Assembly (NCBI GenBank): GCA_021292165.1
Contig: CM037877.1
Coordinates: forward strand, 205,572,715 to 205,636,714
Source of the DNA: Shinisaurus crocodilurus
Taxonomy: Eukaryota; Chordata; Lepidosauria; Squamata; Shinisauridae
Reading direction: 5' to 3'
DNA length: 64,000 nucleotides
The notes beneath the pieces were generated by a model, which saw nothing but the letters and a program-made list of their open reading frames with translations, made no database searches and was not told where the DNA came from. The position numbers and the translations under genes were made by a program. Shown here piece after piece: positions 1-12,797 of the stretch. How positions within the stretch are numbered: the stretch's first letter is position 1; every line of letters begins with the position of its first letter.

Positions 1-90
1 GCTTTGACCTGGATTCCTGCATTGAGCAGGGGGTTGGACTCAATGGCCTTGTAGGCCCCTTCCAACTCTACTTTTTCTATGATTCTATGA
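1..90 (+). mobile_element. CR1 LINE 3' end, truncated by window edge
   Basis: Almost identical to 62454-62541, including the terminal TATGATTCTATG-type repeats that mark CR1 3' ends. It is followed by a GAT trinucleotide run to about 130. Confidence 0.85.
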
Positions 91-129
91 TGATTTTGAT
101 GATGATTGATGATGATGATATGATGATGA

Positions 130-500
130 TAATACAACGAAGTATCAACATAATATAATATTAAACAGTAAAACATTACAAAAATATTAAAAACTTTGAG
201 AAGCCAGCAGTAAAATTAATAAAGCAACAGATCAAAGATTAAATGTCCAGTTAAAGAAGAAGGTCTTAACCTGGTATCTAAATGTATATAATGAAGGTGC
301 CAGGCAGATTTCCCTGGGAATCTAGCATTCCAGAGACAGGGGGACACTACAGAGCATACTCTTTCTCTGGTACTACCCATCGCACTATTGTGGGTGGTGG
401 CACCCAGAGAAGAGCCTCCCAAGACTATGTTAGCAATCGGGCAGGAACATATGGGAGAAGGTGCTCTTTCAGACTGTCCTTGAGACAAAGAAAACACATT
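130..500 (-). mobile_element. Degraded LINE (probably L2-like) 3' fragment
   Basis: The minus-strand translation resembles the end of an L2/CR1-type protein (SVVSPCLWNARFPG), followed by AT-rich 3' sequence. It is diverged; family assignment is tentative. Confidence 0.45.
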
Positions 501-879
501 TTATATTGATTATTGAATGCTTCAGACTTCGAGCCAATGGACTGCTAGGCTTCTCTCTTGGCTGTTGCAACCAGTGTAATATAAGTGAGGTGTTACTTGT
601 GAGTCTAAAGTTGGACTAATTGGTTGTTAACAGAATTGGATTCCCTTTAAGAATGTTTAGAAATCGTTCTTAATTTTTCTAGACTGTTTTGATTGTGTGT
701 GTTTGTTTTATTATTATATTGTTTGAATTGCACATTGCCCAGGGTGGCCGGGTGACCGGCCCATGGGCGATTCACAAATGTAATCAGTCAATCAATCAAC
801 TACTCTAAGGACCTTTCCAGAATTTGCTCTGGGAGGATATTGTGTGCTGCTTCTAGCACTGTACAAATGTCTAGCCATA

Positions 880-1380
880 GAAGACTATGGTGATAATCTC
901 TATTATGATTATATTTTGCTGGTGTTGAGTGATCTTTGCTGGCTTCCAGTTTGTTTCTGGATAAAATTCAAAATGCTGGTCTTGACCTAGAAAGCTCTAA
1001 ATGGCCTGGGACTAGAGTGTCTGAAGGACTGTCCCCTCCTGTATAACCATGGAGATAATCTACTGAGCATTGATCCAGGTGCTCCCACATTCAGAGGATG
1101 TGTGTGTATGTGTGATTAACAGATACAGGGCCTTAACTGTGGAATACCCTCCTCAGCACACATTCACTTGGCACCTAAGCCCTATTTGGGCATTCATTCT
1201 CAGGCGATTACCATCACTTGAGAGGGAGAGTGGAGCTGTCTGTGCTCACTGGTCTTGCTACCATGTCTCTTGCTGCCCACCCCACCCCCACTGTCCACAC
1301 ATTGAGGAGGGAAGGGTTGAAGTAGGGAGCCTGCTCTACATGTGTAGGCTCCCTGCTTGATTTAGGACCCCTGTGATCAG
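880..1380 (+). mobile_element. Degraded L2-like LINE fragment
   Basis: Plus-strand reading gives LSDLCWLPVCFWIKFKMLVLT, the conserved LHWLPV..RF..KVLVL segment near the L2 C-terminus. Stop codons follow. Confidence 0.55.
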
Positions 1381-3254
1381 TGTGGGTAAAAATCTTTCCA
1401 ATAAGTAATATGATGTTTTCCAGTCCCTGTATTGGAAAGATTCAGGACTAGCCTTGTTGGGGTGGAAATGCCAGGTCTTTAAAAATAAATAAATAGTAGG
1501 AGATAATTATCCCATGTTAGTGAAGGAAGTACATAATCAGTGGAGGTAGAGGGGCAGAGTTAGAGAGAAAATAACAAATAAGTATTTTTTTCTCTTTCAA
1601 AGGAGGGAAAAGCCATTGTTGTTTCTTTTTCCCAGTAGCCCTTGGTGAAACCTGAAATCTGCTTTGCACCTAGCACAGTCTAATAATCTAAGCCTGCATA
1701 ACACTTCCTGTACTGCACCTTAACACTGTTACCAACTACAACCTTGGGGGGGTTTCCTATCATGCCCTCCCTACTCCCTCACTTTCCCTCCCTCCTTTCC
1801 CCTTTCCCCTTTGTTTTGCTTAACTTATAGCCCGAGGAAGAGTTATAGAGAACCAAAAAGCTTGCTTACTATTCTGTGACACTTCAGTTGGTCCTAGTAA
1901 AGATATTACTCTACTGTGACTTTTGGATTTTTTGTCTTGTGATTAGGAATGCTTGGTGGCATTCTCTTGGCCGTTCTTTTGTCTGCACAAGATCCAGGGT
2001 CAGGGGGGGTGCCCTTATTTTATTGGTAGATTGGTATAATTGGCATAAGCTTGTTTTTCACTTTATTGCAATCCCTTTCACTATGGATATGCCAAGGGAC
2101 AGATTATTACCTCTTTGCCTCCATAGTAGTGATGGCTTTCAATTTATACCAGAGGTTCAAACTGTGTATCACTGGAGTCTTTTTCTGACTCTAGGGGTGC
2201 ATGGTCTGGCTAGGTTTGAGTAAATGTTTGGAAAGGTGACTACTGAGAGCTTCGGCTGTGGGGCAGTATAGAAACGAAATAAATAAATACTGTAGTGTAG
2301 TCCTCCCCTTTACTGGGCAGAGGCATGTATGTTACTTTGTTTTGAAGCAGGATGAACTTGAGAGACCCGGGTCACAAAGTGCTGAATATTGAATTCAGTA
2401 CAATGGAAGCCCTGACATTTTGACTACTCATTTGTAGTACTGGAATGTATTCAAAGGCCTTTCAGAATACACAGTTTGCTAATTTACCCTCCAATAACCC
2501 AGAAAATATAGCAGATGCTTGGTTTATTTGTATTCATTTGGCTTGTTTGTGATTCTCCACAAACTGAAAGTCGCTTATAAGTCTGTGTTATGAGCATGGG
2601 AGGCTGCAAGTTGGGGTGGTGGGGGGATGATGCTGTATGATACTGGATGGTGTTGAAAGCTTTAAGACTTCCTGATTGCCACCACTAAGGGGTCACTTGT
2701 AAATTTGGAAGAATTTGCTCTTGTATTCTTGACTGTTGATGTGCCACAAATCACTCACACTGATATGCGAAGGCAGGTAGATAGTAATACTTCATGGGCT
2801 AATAATTTTCGTGGATGTACTTGTGAGCTGGATTACTCAGGCTGTAATCCTGTACCCATTTACTTGAGAATAAGCCCCATTGAACTCATTGGGACTTGTT
2901 TCTGAATAGACAAGTATAGGATTCTGTGGTAAAAGCAGCAATCCTATACCACCTTAACTGGCATTTAGCCTCATTTAGCTCAGTGGAACTTACTTCTGAG
3001 TATATATGTATAGGTTTGTGCTGTAAACTTGCTTTTTGCAAAACTGCAGTAAAGGCAGATTTCTGTAAATAATGTAGGATGGCCAGATGCAAAATAGGAT
3101 GGGGCTTTTGCCCTTTTAATAGCTGTGTAGAATTTCAGCAGGTGTAATTCATGTGACAAAGCTACAACTGCTGAAATTCTCTCTTCTATACAACTATTAA
3201 AAGGTATAGGAACTCTGACCTTATTTGCATCTGGCCTACCCTGGCAACTTAAAT

Positions 3255-3610
3255 ATTTTTCTCTGTGATCAAGATTTATTTTTAAAATTTATGGGCCACT
3301 CTTAATAATAAAGATCCTCTCAGGGCAGCTTCCAATAATCAATAAAACATCAATAACTCACCATTTCAAAACTCAAATAATAAATAGGAACCAACAGATA
3401 AAACTAAAATACCTAGCCTAATACAATATTAAAATCTAATAACAGTTACAGCTAAAATCATTTCCATTCAGCAGCCCAGTAATCAGTTTAAGAGACATCT
3501 GCCAGGAACTAATAAGTTTTTAAGGCTCGCCTAAAAACCTGCCAGGAAGGATCCTGATGTACTCCAAGACATGTTCCACAAACATAGAGCCACTGTTGAA
3601 AAAGCCCTGT
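3255..3610 (-). mobile_element. Degraded L2-like LINE 3' end
   Basis: An AT-rich 3' UTR (TTTATGGGCCACTCTTAATAAT), then on the minus strand a segment typical of the last part of L2 elements. There is no open frame. Confidence 0.4.
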
Positions 3611-4029
3611 GATGTGGAGCTGCCCTTCTTTTTTTTATTTTTTAAAAGCTATAATCATTCATAGCCCACTTGGCATACCACCCGTCTTTTCCAGGACTAC
3701 CAGATCCACAATTAGTGATATGCTCCTCAAAATACTTTTTTGCATCCCTTATTGTCTGCTTGCATTTCCTTTGTGCAAGTTTATGTTCCCTTTTTTTCCT
3801 CCTCATTTGGGCAAGAGTTCCATGTTCTAAAGGAAACTTTCTTTTCTGTAATAGCCTTATTACTTGGACCATCCAGTGAGTATTTCAACAAACTGACTTT
3901 TCAAAATATGTGCACACTATACAGAGATAGACTGAAGTTGCAATCTTGTGCACACTTACCTGAGAGTAAGTTCCATTGAACTCAGTGGGATTGACTTCTG
4001 AGTAAATATGCATAGAATTGCAGTATAAT

Positions 4030-4240
4030 TGCCTGAAGTGTGAGAGATCCTCACGTGCTCATCTTCTCTGGAACCATTTATTATAGGCACATAAAAAACA
4101 AAGATAGCTGCAGCATGAGAAACTTCCTCCTCCCTCACCCAAAATTGGGTAGTACATTTATTAGGACCAATCAAAATGCTACAAAAGATTGTTCAAGCTT
4201 TCCACTTCTGCAGAACTCTTCATCAGGCTAGGCGATACAA
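4030..4240 (-). mobile_element. Possible Penelope-like element 3' fragment
   Basis: On the minus strand TGATGAAGAGTTCTGCAGAA, AAAGCTTG, and TTGGTCCTAATAAATG appear in the order I associate with 3' ends of Penelope-like elements in reptiles. The assignment is from memory and weak. Confidence 0.35.
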
Positions 4241-5284
4241 AATGCAGGGGTTGGAGGAAGAAACAGAAAAGTAAAAAAAAAAAAAAAGGTCAGGTGTGTG
4301 GCAATGAGGTCTTCAGTTTAGACTCATGATGCTTCCAGATGACGTTTTTATTGTGCCATTGCTCTGCCTCATTCACAGAATTTTACAGGGCATCCAGACA
4401 TTGTCTTCCACTTGTAATCTCCTGTGTTTTGCCGCTACTTCTTCAATCTTTTTTTCTTACTGTAGAAAATCCATTAAGGAGAAAAAGAAGGCATAACTGC
4501 ACAGTGCCGTTTAATTGGTTGAGCTAGGAGCCCTCCATCTGGAAAAACCCTCAGTCTTGAAATGGAGTTAGCAGGCTGAATGAATTAGTCAATGGTAGGT
4601 GTTGCAGGTATCAGATTACACCTAGCATTCTGGGACAAAGAAGCAATGGCTGACTCACATCTCTGAAAAGATAAAGGCCAGCTAAAAAATTTAGATCTCT
4701 GTCTTGCGATGGGTAAAATACACAGTTTCCTGGGTAGGCAGAGATCAGAAGTAAAGAGAAACATGACAGTCTATATCAGCAAAGCCAGGTATTGGGTTGT
4801 GTCCAATGGTTTCCTTCTGCCAGTGGAAGGGACGCCTTGAGCTGAGCAAATTTCTCCTCCCCTCTGCAGTCCATCTGCCCCCACCCCCCAAATCTGTTCC
4901 AGAGGTTTGGAGGACCCTCTGAAGTAGATTTGGGGAACATGCAGGGGGCTAGTGGTGGGTGGAGGAGAAGGGAAACTCCCATTGTGTGAGCAGACATCCA
5001 TTTGCATAATGCTGGATGAACCCATTAATGTTCAGTGGTGCACTAGGTTAAAAAGTCAATTGAAACCAAATTGTGTAGTGTTATGGAGTGGCTGGAGGGA
5101 ATGGAATCCTCAGAATGGAAAGTCCCTCTTCAGGGGCTCTCTGTGTACTAAGGAATCATGGAGGTTTACAAATCTTTGCCCAACCTTTTCAGTGAGCATC
5201 CCAGCCTTCTCAATCCACAGGGAAAACACAGTTATGCAGCCTAGAATATGACTTTGTTGGCTCACAATGGAGTAAGAATGTATA

Positions 5285-6520
5285 TCTATATATATATAAA
5301 GAAGGTGTCCTGACTGACTGACTGATTTTGACTGACTCATCAACGCCCAGCTCAAACCGTTTAATCTAGGAACGTGAAATTTTGAAGGAACATTGCTTTT
5401 ATGACATAGACACCCACTAAGGAAGGATTTTTGGAAATTCCGTCCCTAAGGGGGTGAAAAAGGGGGGGAAATCACCTCACTCTCATATCCTATGGGCAAA
5501 ACAACAGGGGAGCAGTTATGCAAATCGGCCTCACCTCATAATTGCTGCAGGAGCCAATAGGAGCGTATGAATTCCTGCAGGGGCCAATAGGGGTGGGTAT
5601 GCAAATCTCCCCTAGGTCATTTAAAATGTTCTCTGAGGGGGTGAAAAAGGAGGGAAAGTTTTTAAATGACTGAATGACTGTTGTGTGTGGGGCGTCGTTG
5701 CATAGGCTCCCATCACGTTTTGATGGATCTACCCCAAACTTGGCACGGTCACTCTTCATCATCTGTAGACTCTCAGGATTAACCTGATTTTTCTTTAAGA
5801 TCAGATATTTCTGTCAGAAAAGGTTTCTGCTGCCAGCACCCAGCCTAAACGTTACACTTTCAGTCAGAGAATGACTGTTGTGTGTGGGGCGTCCCAAATC
5901 CTGTGTGTCCGTGTGTCTGTGTGTACGGGCGTTTGCGTGCGTCGCATAGGCTCCTACACAGTTGGACGGATTCACCCCAAACCTGGCACGCATACTCTCC
6001 ATCACCCAAGGACAAAGACTGGAGGGTTCAAATCTCCGAAAAAGCCATCACTGCGCCTGCACGGCCCAAAATAGGTGATAGCCAATGGCGTCACTTGGAA
6101 TGTTTGCAGGGGCCATTCAGGAGCAGTTATGCAAATCACTCCAACGACATTTAGAATGTTCGTATGACGGGGGGGGAGAGAGCAGGGATTTCATTGTGTG
6201 GTCCCGGGGGGGGAGCAGGGATTTCATTGTGTGGTTCCGGGGGAGCAGGGATTTCATTGTTGTGTAGTCCTGGGGTGGGGAGCTGGGATTTCATTGTTGT
6301 GTGGACCCTAGGGAGCTGGTATTTCACTGTTGTGTAGTCCCGGCGGGGGGGAAGCAGGGATTTCATTGTGTAGTCCCGGGGGGGGAGCAGGTAGTCCCAC
6401 GGGGGGAGCTGGGGTTTCATTGTGTAATCCTGGGGGAGCTGAGATTCCATCATGTTTCTTTTAAAAACAATTGTACCAAATCCTAAAATCCACGCGAGCG
6501 AAGCCGCGGGCAACAGCTAG
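5285..6520 (+). mobile_element. Non-autonomous Helitron
   Basis: It begins TCTATATATA after an A (5284) and ends CAACAGCTAG before a T (6521), the A/T target and TC...CTAG ends of Helitrons. The 3' subterminal GC hairpin CGCGAGCGAAGCCGCG (6493-6508) sits about 12 bases before the end. No Rep/helicase frame is present. Inside are repeated modules (GACTGTTGTGTGTGGGGCGT at 5687 and 5874; gccaatag and AGTTATGCAAATC blocks) and a minisatellite at 6165-6440. Confidence 0.88.
6165..6440 (+). repeat. Minisatellite inside the Helitron
   Basis: About seven units of 35-45 bases share GCAGGGATTTCATTGTG followed by TGGTCC or TAGTCC and a G-run. G-run length and small indels vary between units. Confidence 0.88.
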
Positions 6521-6521
6521 T

Positions 6522-8280
6522 TACATATAAATCTTAACCTTACAAATGTTGACTTGGCTAAGTCTCACTGAGTTCTGTAGAATTTACTTTCTGATAAGTG
6601 TACCTAGGATTGCAGCCTTGGACTTGTTCCATTTTTTCTGGTGAGTTGTTATGCATAGAGTGGAAATGTGTTTTGCTCTCTTGCAGTTTTCTTCCACATG
6701 GGACTTCCCTCATGCTGACATGGTAACTACAGGATGGCTCTCACCAACAGGTGAACAGGGACAGCTGCTGCAAAGAGGTAACCATGCCTTTTAAAGAATG
6801 TAATTTGCAATGGGTTTAAAATCTGTTTGGGGCTTGTATGCATCTTTGCATACAAACATACTGGATAGTTCTCTGGAAGGTCCCAGAGGTACATGCAGGA
6901 ATCAGTCATTTAAAAGTCTGCGTGTGAGATAATTGGACTGCTTATGTATTTGGACAGATGATGGATGGTACATATATCAACCCTATGATAGGAATGGACC
7001 CCATTTATCTATGATGTGTTAACTATGAAGTAACAGTGATGGTTCAGAGGATGTATATTAATCTTCTACTTGCAGTCTGTGCTTTAGAATAGCACTGAGT
7101 ATTCTGGAGCATGACTTAAGTGTTGTGGGGAACATGCTGGTAAACTATCACCACTGATCTTTGGTAGTCCATTCTCTCTTCATTTTAACTTATTTCTGAG
7201 AATAAATAAGAATTATTAGAGGTCAAATGAGGTTTGTTAGATTGTGGACCATGAGCTCTAACAGTATGTACTTCATAACGTACGAAGTCCATGAAATAGT
7301 TCTAAGAGGCTGTCTTGTAAAAACTGTGCAGTAAATAATATGTGATTATACTGCAAGCAAAACATTCAAATGTGTTGTTAGGTGTTGTTGCAACCTGTCC
7401 TTGGAAGGTTTAACTGACTTGTATACAAAGCTTGCCCAGTTACCTTGAGTGAGGCAAGGCTGTGGTTTCTTGGTACAGAATACAACTGTGTATTTCCCTG
7501 TCTTTACCAGTTTTGTTAAGATACACAACTCCAGCCTCTGCCTGGAATCTTTCATAAATGAGGACAGAATATTGTAGTGGCTTTGTTAAACTTTTCTGCA
7601 AACTATTGATATTTAGGACTTTTCCACACAGCTAGTTTAGCATTTTAGTAATGAGGCAAAAATAGTATCTAAGTGAAGGAGTGAGATACTGTGTTTCCTG
7701 GAATTTTGAGTAATCTTGTGATTTTCTTGTCTCACTTGTACTGACCCAGTGGTTCCCCTGGTCTGCGGAGGGAACTAGCATAGATCAGCATCACTGTTGT
7801 GTTGCATATGGGGCTTAGCTGGGCTGATTCAGTAAAAAAGAGGAGTAAAAAAGAGGTGCAAGTTATCCATTCAGGAAGTCTAATTGCAGTTATTTGCTGA
7901 CTAGCAAGTGTCATATTCCTGAAATTGATAGCTAGTTAGGAAACAGATGCATATCTTTTTATTCCCCAAATCTTTATTGAAAGTATACATAGATTTTGCC
8001 CTGTATTTGTAAGGGAGTTATTAATGTAGTACTTTTGTTTGAACAGTCTCAGGATTGGGTCAAATATTTTCCCAACATGAAGATTACCTTTCATACTGGA
8101 AAAAAGTATTGCCTTTCATACTGGAAAAAGTACCTTCCATACTGGAAAAATCTACTTATAATGTTTTCATTCGTGCATTCTGAATCCTCTTTCTGTTTGC
8201 CCGTTAAGAGAAGTCCATGTTGGAACAGCATGAGGAACAAAATTCATTTGCTGTTGTAGATTGCCCTAGATTTTTGTAGG
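6522..8280. other. Non-coding stretch, nothing recognised
   Basis: AT-rich unique-looking DNA with only short chance frames. One degraded palindromic repeat lies at its start. No gene, RNA gene or clear mobile element seen. Confidence 0.6.
8088..8152 (+). repeat. Three-copy tandem repeat, about 20-24 bases
   Basis: CTTTCATACTGGAAAAA (once CTTCCATACTGGAAAAA) recurs three times with small changes. Confidence 0.85.
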
Positions 8281-8323
8281 AGTTTCTGGTATAGCTTATG
8301 AAACTTTGGGCTCTATCCAGTGG

Positions 8324-8676
8324 GGATGCCTGTAAGCCTCCGAACTCAGAGGATTACGGGCATCCTATGCAGGATGGGAGGAGTGTGGAGGCAATCTTCG
8401 CCTCCCCACTCCTCCTGCCCTGCAAATCAGCTAGATGGCTGATTTTGGCTTGAGAAGGAGACTGGAGCACCACCAGGATACATTGTATCCTGGTGGACCC
8501 AGTCTCATCCCCTCCCCACCTTCCGGAACGCCCTCTTTACCCCTTCTCTGAGGTTGCTCTTACAACCTCGGAGAAACAGCTGGTATGGTTCTTTCCGTGC
8601 CGGCTGCAAAATTGGGGGCGATTCAAGCACAGATCCTCAGCTCTGAGGTCGGAGCTCTTTTCCAACCTCAGAGCTG
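8324..8676. repeat. String of five consecutive hairpins
   Basis: Stems in order: 8324-8365 (17-nt arms, 2 mismatches), 8377-8415 (16-nt arms, 1 mismatch), 8470-8496 (perfect 13-bp arms around one base, CCACCAGGATACA), about 8545-8576 (12-nt arms, 1 mismatch) and 8638-8676 (perfect 12-bp arms). There is no coding frame of note. It is probably a composite MITE. Confidence 0.75.
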
Positions 8677-8799
8677 GGAATCTGAAGCACCCTATGGCCC
8701 TCTACATGCTGCCTAGGGACCATAGGTTCACACTGCCTTCCACTCTGTGGGGAAATCAAATATTAGAAAAGATTTTCTTATCCATTAATTATTAGTTAA

Positions 8800-10920
8800 C
8801 TGTATAGGAACGCTTGGACTGCCATAATCCAGATGTTAAATTTCGGAACCTTTTTGTGGTGGTATGCAGTTTGCATCACTTTGCATTACATGTAAAGGAT
8901 GATCAGAGAAAGGAATGCGCCAGTGATGTTATTATGAGTGAACACAGACGGTTTGCAAGAAGAGAAGTAAAGAGCATATGAAGCATATGCTATCACTTGT
9001 ATAGTTAACTGTTTTTTCTTTTACGGAGGCAGAGCCAAGTCTAAAAACTTGCTGAGCATTCATATTTTCATTGGCATTGGAGAAATCACATGCTCTTTTC
9101 TTGGAGCTAGAATTGAAGAAGTGGAGTTAGGTATCCCTAACTCCTCCTCATGACTGTGTGCATGAGAAAACATGCAATGGGAATGCAAAGCCATTCCCCA
9201 CACATAGAAAAAGAGCACATCAGGAGAAGGATAGACTGATACTGCCTCTAACAGAGCAGTCAAGGGCAAATTATAAATATTGTATGCGAATGTATACAAC
9301 AAAGCTCTGACAGTTTTTGTCTTTTTAAACAAACAATAACCATGGGACATCGAGCCTTTCTACACGAGGCATTTATTGTGTGCTCGTGATTCCTCACTCA
9401 TTGTAGTTTGCAGGTGCTTTACACAGTGTTGTCATCCTCCAGGGCCTCTACTGTTCTTTGCGACCATTTCTGTGGCTTTTTTTTTTTTTTTTAGATCGAG
9501 GAAAGTCTGGTATTTTTTGTAAATGGTGGCATGAAACCTTTGTGTATATGTGCAATTCCGCTATACCACAGTGCCACCTAGTGGATTGTATAATGGAACA
9601 TATAGAAAGGAAGAGAAACACACACACACACACACACACATACACCTGAAAAAATCAAGTGTAAAGGAGCCAATCTTAATCCCGCAAAGGCAAAGAATCC
9701 GGAAGTACAAGCCTTGGTAAAGTGGCAGGTTAAAATCCTCATGTAGAAAAGCCCATTATGATTTGAGTGGAGGAACAGAAAGGGAAAGAGAAGACTGTAC
9801 TCTTTCCACACTAGCTTGTATTATGTATGGTAGGTATAGTCCCCCCCAAAGCTGCTCTTATCTCCCCCTCATGGGGTTCCAGATGTGTATTTATCCTTTT
9901 AAATCAATCGGTGGAATCATGTGGTTGTTTGTATGTTCTAATGTTTCTTGTTGGAAAACAGCCTGTTAGGTGCAGGGGACAGTTTAAGTACCGTAATACT
10001 AATAGGAGTGTATTGTTGGTTAAAACATCTTCCAAAACATAGCAATCTCTATTTTCTTTTAAAATCCTAGTAATAATGGCTCCTTGATTCTGTGAGCTGC
10101 CGGACTAAGGTGAATTATATGTTACATGAAAGATTTGTGACTGGATGGATCTCCCAATTTTTTCTTTTTCTAATGAAATGCAACTGCAGAGGGCTGCCAC
10201 CAGCTCTACCAGATTACTGATTTGGGGTGCTGGGTTGTGTTCCTTTGCTGCACCTTTTTCATGGCCAAAATCCTTTCTAGCATGCTGTTTGCCCTGTGGG
10301 GGGAGAAACGCAGTGGGTGGGTTTGATTGGGGGAAACCGCATGGGGAGGGAGGAAAGGGTCACACAATTACTCCCCCACACCAGTATTCCATTCAAATCC
10401 ACAGCCCCCACTCCCCTGCAGTAGCTGCCTGCATTTCATTTTTTAAAAGGTGGCTAGATTCTTGGGCAGCCCTGGCAGCTCCCAAAGGATACCAAGTGCT
10501 GACGCCTGTCTTACTCCTTCCATCTGTCTTTGTATGATGAGTAAAGGGGACCCCTTCCCTTATGGGCTGTGCTGGCAGAAGGGCTTGCATGCAGGAATGC
10601 ACCTGTTCTATCCAAACCTCGTGTGTAAAAGAATGGGCCTGAAATGTCTTGTCACATTTGTCCGCATGTAATATGAGTTACAGTGGAATAACCCCTCTCA
10701 TCCCCACTGAGGCAAGCAGGATTACTGTTTTTCTGGCATGGAAACAGAGGCATAGGGAAGGGTGGTCAAATGACTTGTCATCAAGATGTTTGATACAATA
10801 TTTTTTTAGTAATGATATTGTGAAGTTGGAGAGATTGTAGTAGAAACCTTCCCCCAGTACACACACACACCGATTGTCTTAATTAACAATCCCTAAGATA
10901 ATCAATTGGTTTTAAGAATT
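8800..10920. other. Non-coding stretch
   Basis: Only chance frames (the longest, 130 codons at 10145-10537, has no recognisable domain). Contains a CA microsatellite and a T-run at 9479-9492. Confidence 0.55.
9618..9642 (+). repeat. (CA)n microsatellite
   Basis: Uninterrupted CA run. Confidence 0.95.
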
Positions 10921-10949
10921 CTTTATTCTCTGGAGATGTGATATTAAAC

Positions 10950-10990
10950 TGTGTGTGTGTGTGTGTGTGTGTGTGCGTGCGTGCGCGCGT
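10950..10990 (+). repeat. (GT)n microsatellite with GC-alternating end
   Basis: A GT run passing into GCGTGCGTGCGCGCGTGC, an alternating purine-pyrimidine tract able in principle to form Z-DNA. Confidence 0.9.
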
Positions 10991-11048
10991 GCATACGCGC
11001 ACATGCATGCACACACCCACACCTCTGAAGATCCGGAATGCTCTAGAT

Positions 11049-11184
11049 CAGGGCTCTCCAACCTTGGGTCCCCAGATGTTGCTGGCCTACAGCTCCCAGA
11101 ATCCCTTGCCATTAGCCATGCTGGCTGGGTATGCTGGGAGCTGTAGGCCAGCAACATCTGGGGACCCAAGGTTGGAGAGCCCTG
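11049..11184. mobile_element. Foldback hAT-like MITE with 8-bp target duplication
   Basis: Two perfect 51-nt arms (beginning CAGGGCTCTCCAACCTTGGG) surround a 34-nt loop. CTCTAGAT is duplicated at 11041-11048 and 11185-11192. The perfect stem suggests a recent insertion or selection for pairing. The same family occurs at 24784-24918. Confidence 0.9.
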
Positions 11185-12797
11185 CTCTAGATACTCAGAG
11201 CCTGTTCTAGTTGAGGTATCTTTGGCCATAAAGGTCAGGACGTTTTCCAGGGAAGGGTGGATAGGATGGATGATGAATTCTGTTGGTGCATTGCGGTTTG
11301 GTTTGCATTTGTGGTCATTGGCTTGGTTCAAAAGGCTAGATTCTCTTACTTCTGGTTTCATGTTTATAGTTGTGGGAAGTTTAAAGGTTTTGACAATCTG
11401 TGTAAAAGATCAGGATCCAAAGGGCTTGCTTTGAAATCTAGGTGCTTACCTTCTCTGTATTGCTAAGGTTTGGTATATTAGTGTAGAGTGGTGCTGTGGC
11501 TACGTCATTTCCATGGTAAAAGAGCAACTTCAGCCTGTTTTACTTCTGTGATTTTTATTTCAAAAGCTCTCTTCAGGAAGTGTGTAAGCCTGAATGAAGA
11601 AGCAGGGATGGGTGGGGCGAGGGAGAGATCGAAACATAGATCCGAGCTCTGGGAAGTCCGCCTCCTCCATTTGAAATAGGAAGGATCCTGCACCCGAATC
11701 ATCACATGTGTCTGAATAATTGGCTGTAAACACCATCACTGGATTTTTGGTGACGCTTTGTTCCTTCCTGGCTGAAGCAATGTTTCATTTACAACCCTGT
11801 CTAAAACTGTACTGAGAAAGGGCAAAGAATTTGAGTGCAGTCATGAAGCAGTGGCTGTGCTATTTCCTTGGCCAGCAGCAATTCCATAAACACTCAGAGC
11901 AGGTGGCTCTTGCAGAGGCGGAGCAGTAGTGTAGTACACAAAGTCACATGCTCTTTTCAAATGCTGCAGGCCTTCTGCCGAATTTGCCTTGTGGGTGAGT
12001 TGCTATTTTTCATGGTTTTCTTATACTATGAAAAGGGTATGGGCAAGAGGGTATCTATGGTGCTGTGCTGTGGTGTGGATCTATTGCTTAGAGGCAATAA
12101 AATAAGATCTTAATTCTGTTTGTTCAGCATTTGGTACAGGAGACTGCAGGGATCTAGACAGAAGATTTGTTGGAGTGGCATCTAGCCTATTCCTAATGAT
12201 GTTGTTTGTTTGTTTGTTTGTTTGAGCCCTGGCACCTTGACTAAATGGCATGAATTTTGTTTTAAAGGTTATGAAAAATGCTCATGGTGTGACATGCCGC
12301 TGCCCTGAATCTTTTGAAGCAATTTCTACTGATGTGCATCACTTTCCTCACTGTTTTACTTCCTGTGGGTGTCAGTATTTAATTTTCGCATATTTAAAAA
12401 TTTTGTTCAGTGAAGGTGTGATACAGTTTTAAAGAATATTCAGTATTATGGGGTATCGTGTTTTGATGACTGAATGGACCTATCATCCAGCAACTAATCT
12501 GGGGCTTTCAGGGACTCTTATTCCTGCTATACTTCATCAAGGAATATTGATGTCTGGGAATCTGCTGCCTTTGGAAGGTGGCACCTTGGGAGGCAGACAG
12601 ACAGTTTTGTAGATACTTTGAATTAGGACAGAGAGAGTGAGAGAGCTGAGAACTTTTAACTAGGGTTGGCTAAAACAGGCATATTTGGGGGGTGCTCTGT
12701 TGTTGATCTGATGCAGAATTAGTATTTGTACTGTTTTGTCTGGCTTCTAATAGGCTCTACTTTTACATTCGTGAAAAACCTCAAAACAGATTGAATG

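Noticed and set aside
6165..6440. Regular repeats that could suggest a CRISPR array
   Set aside because: Repeats are contiguous with no unique spacers, lie in a Helitron and the genome is vertebrate.
10145..10537. 130-codon frame
   Set aside because: No domain, no splice or promoter support, composition of random non-coding DNA.
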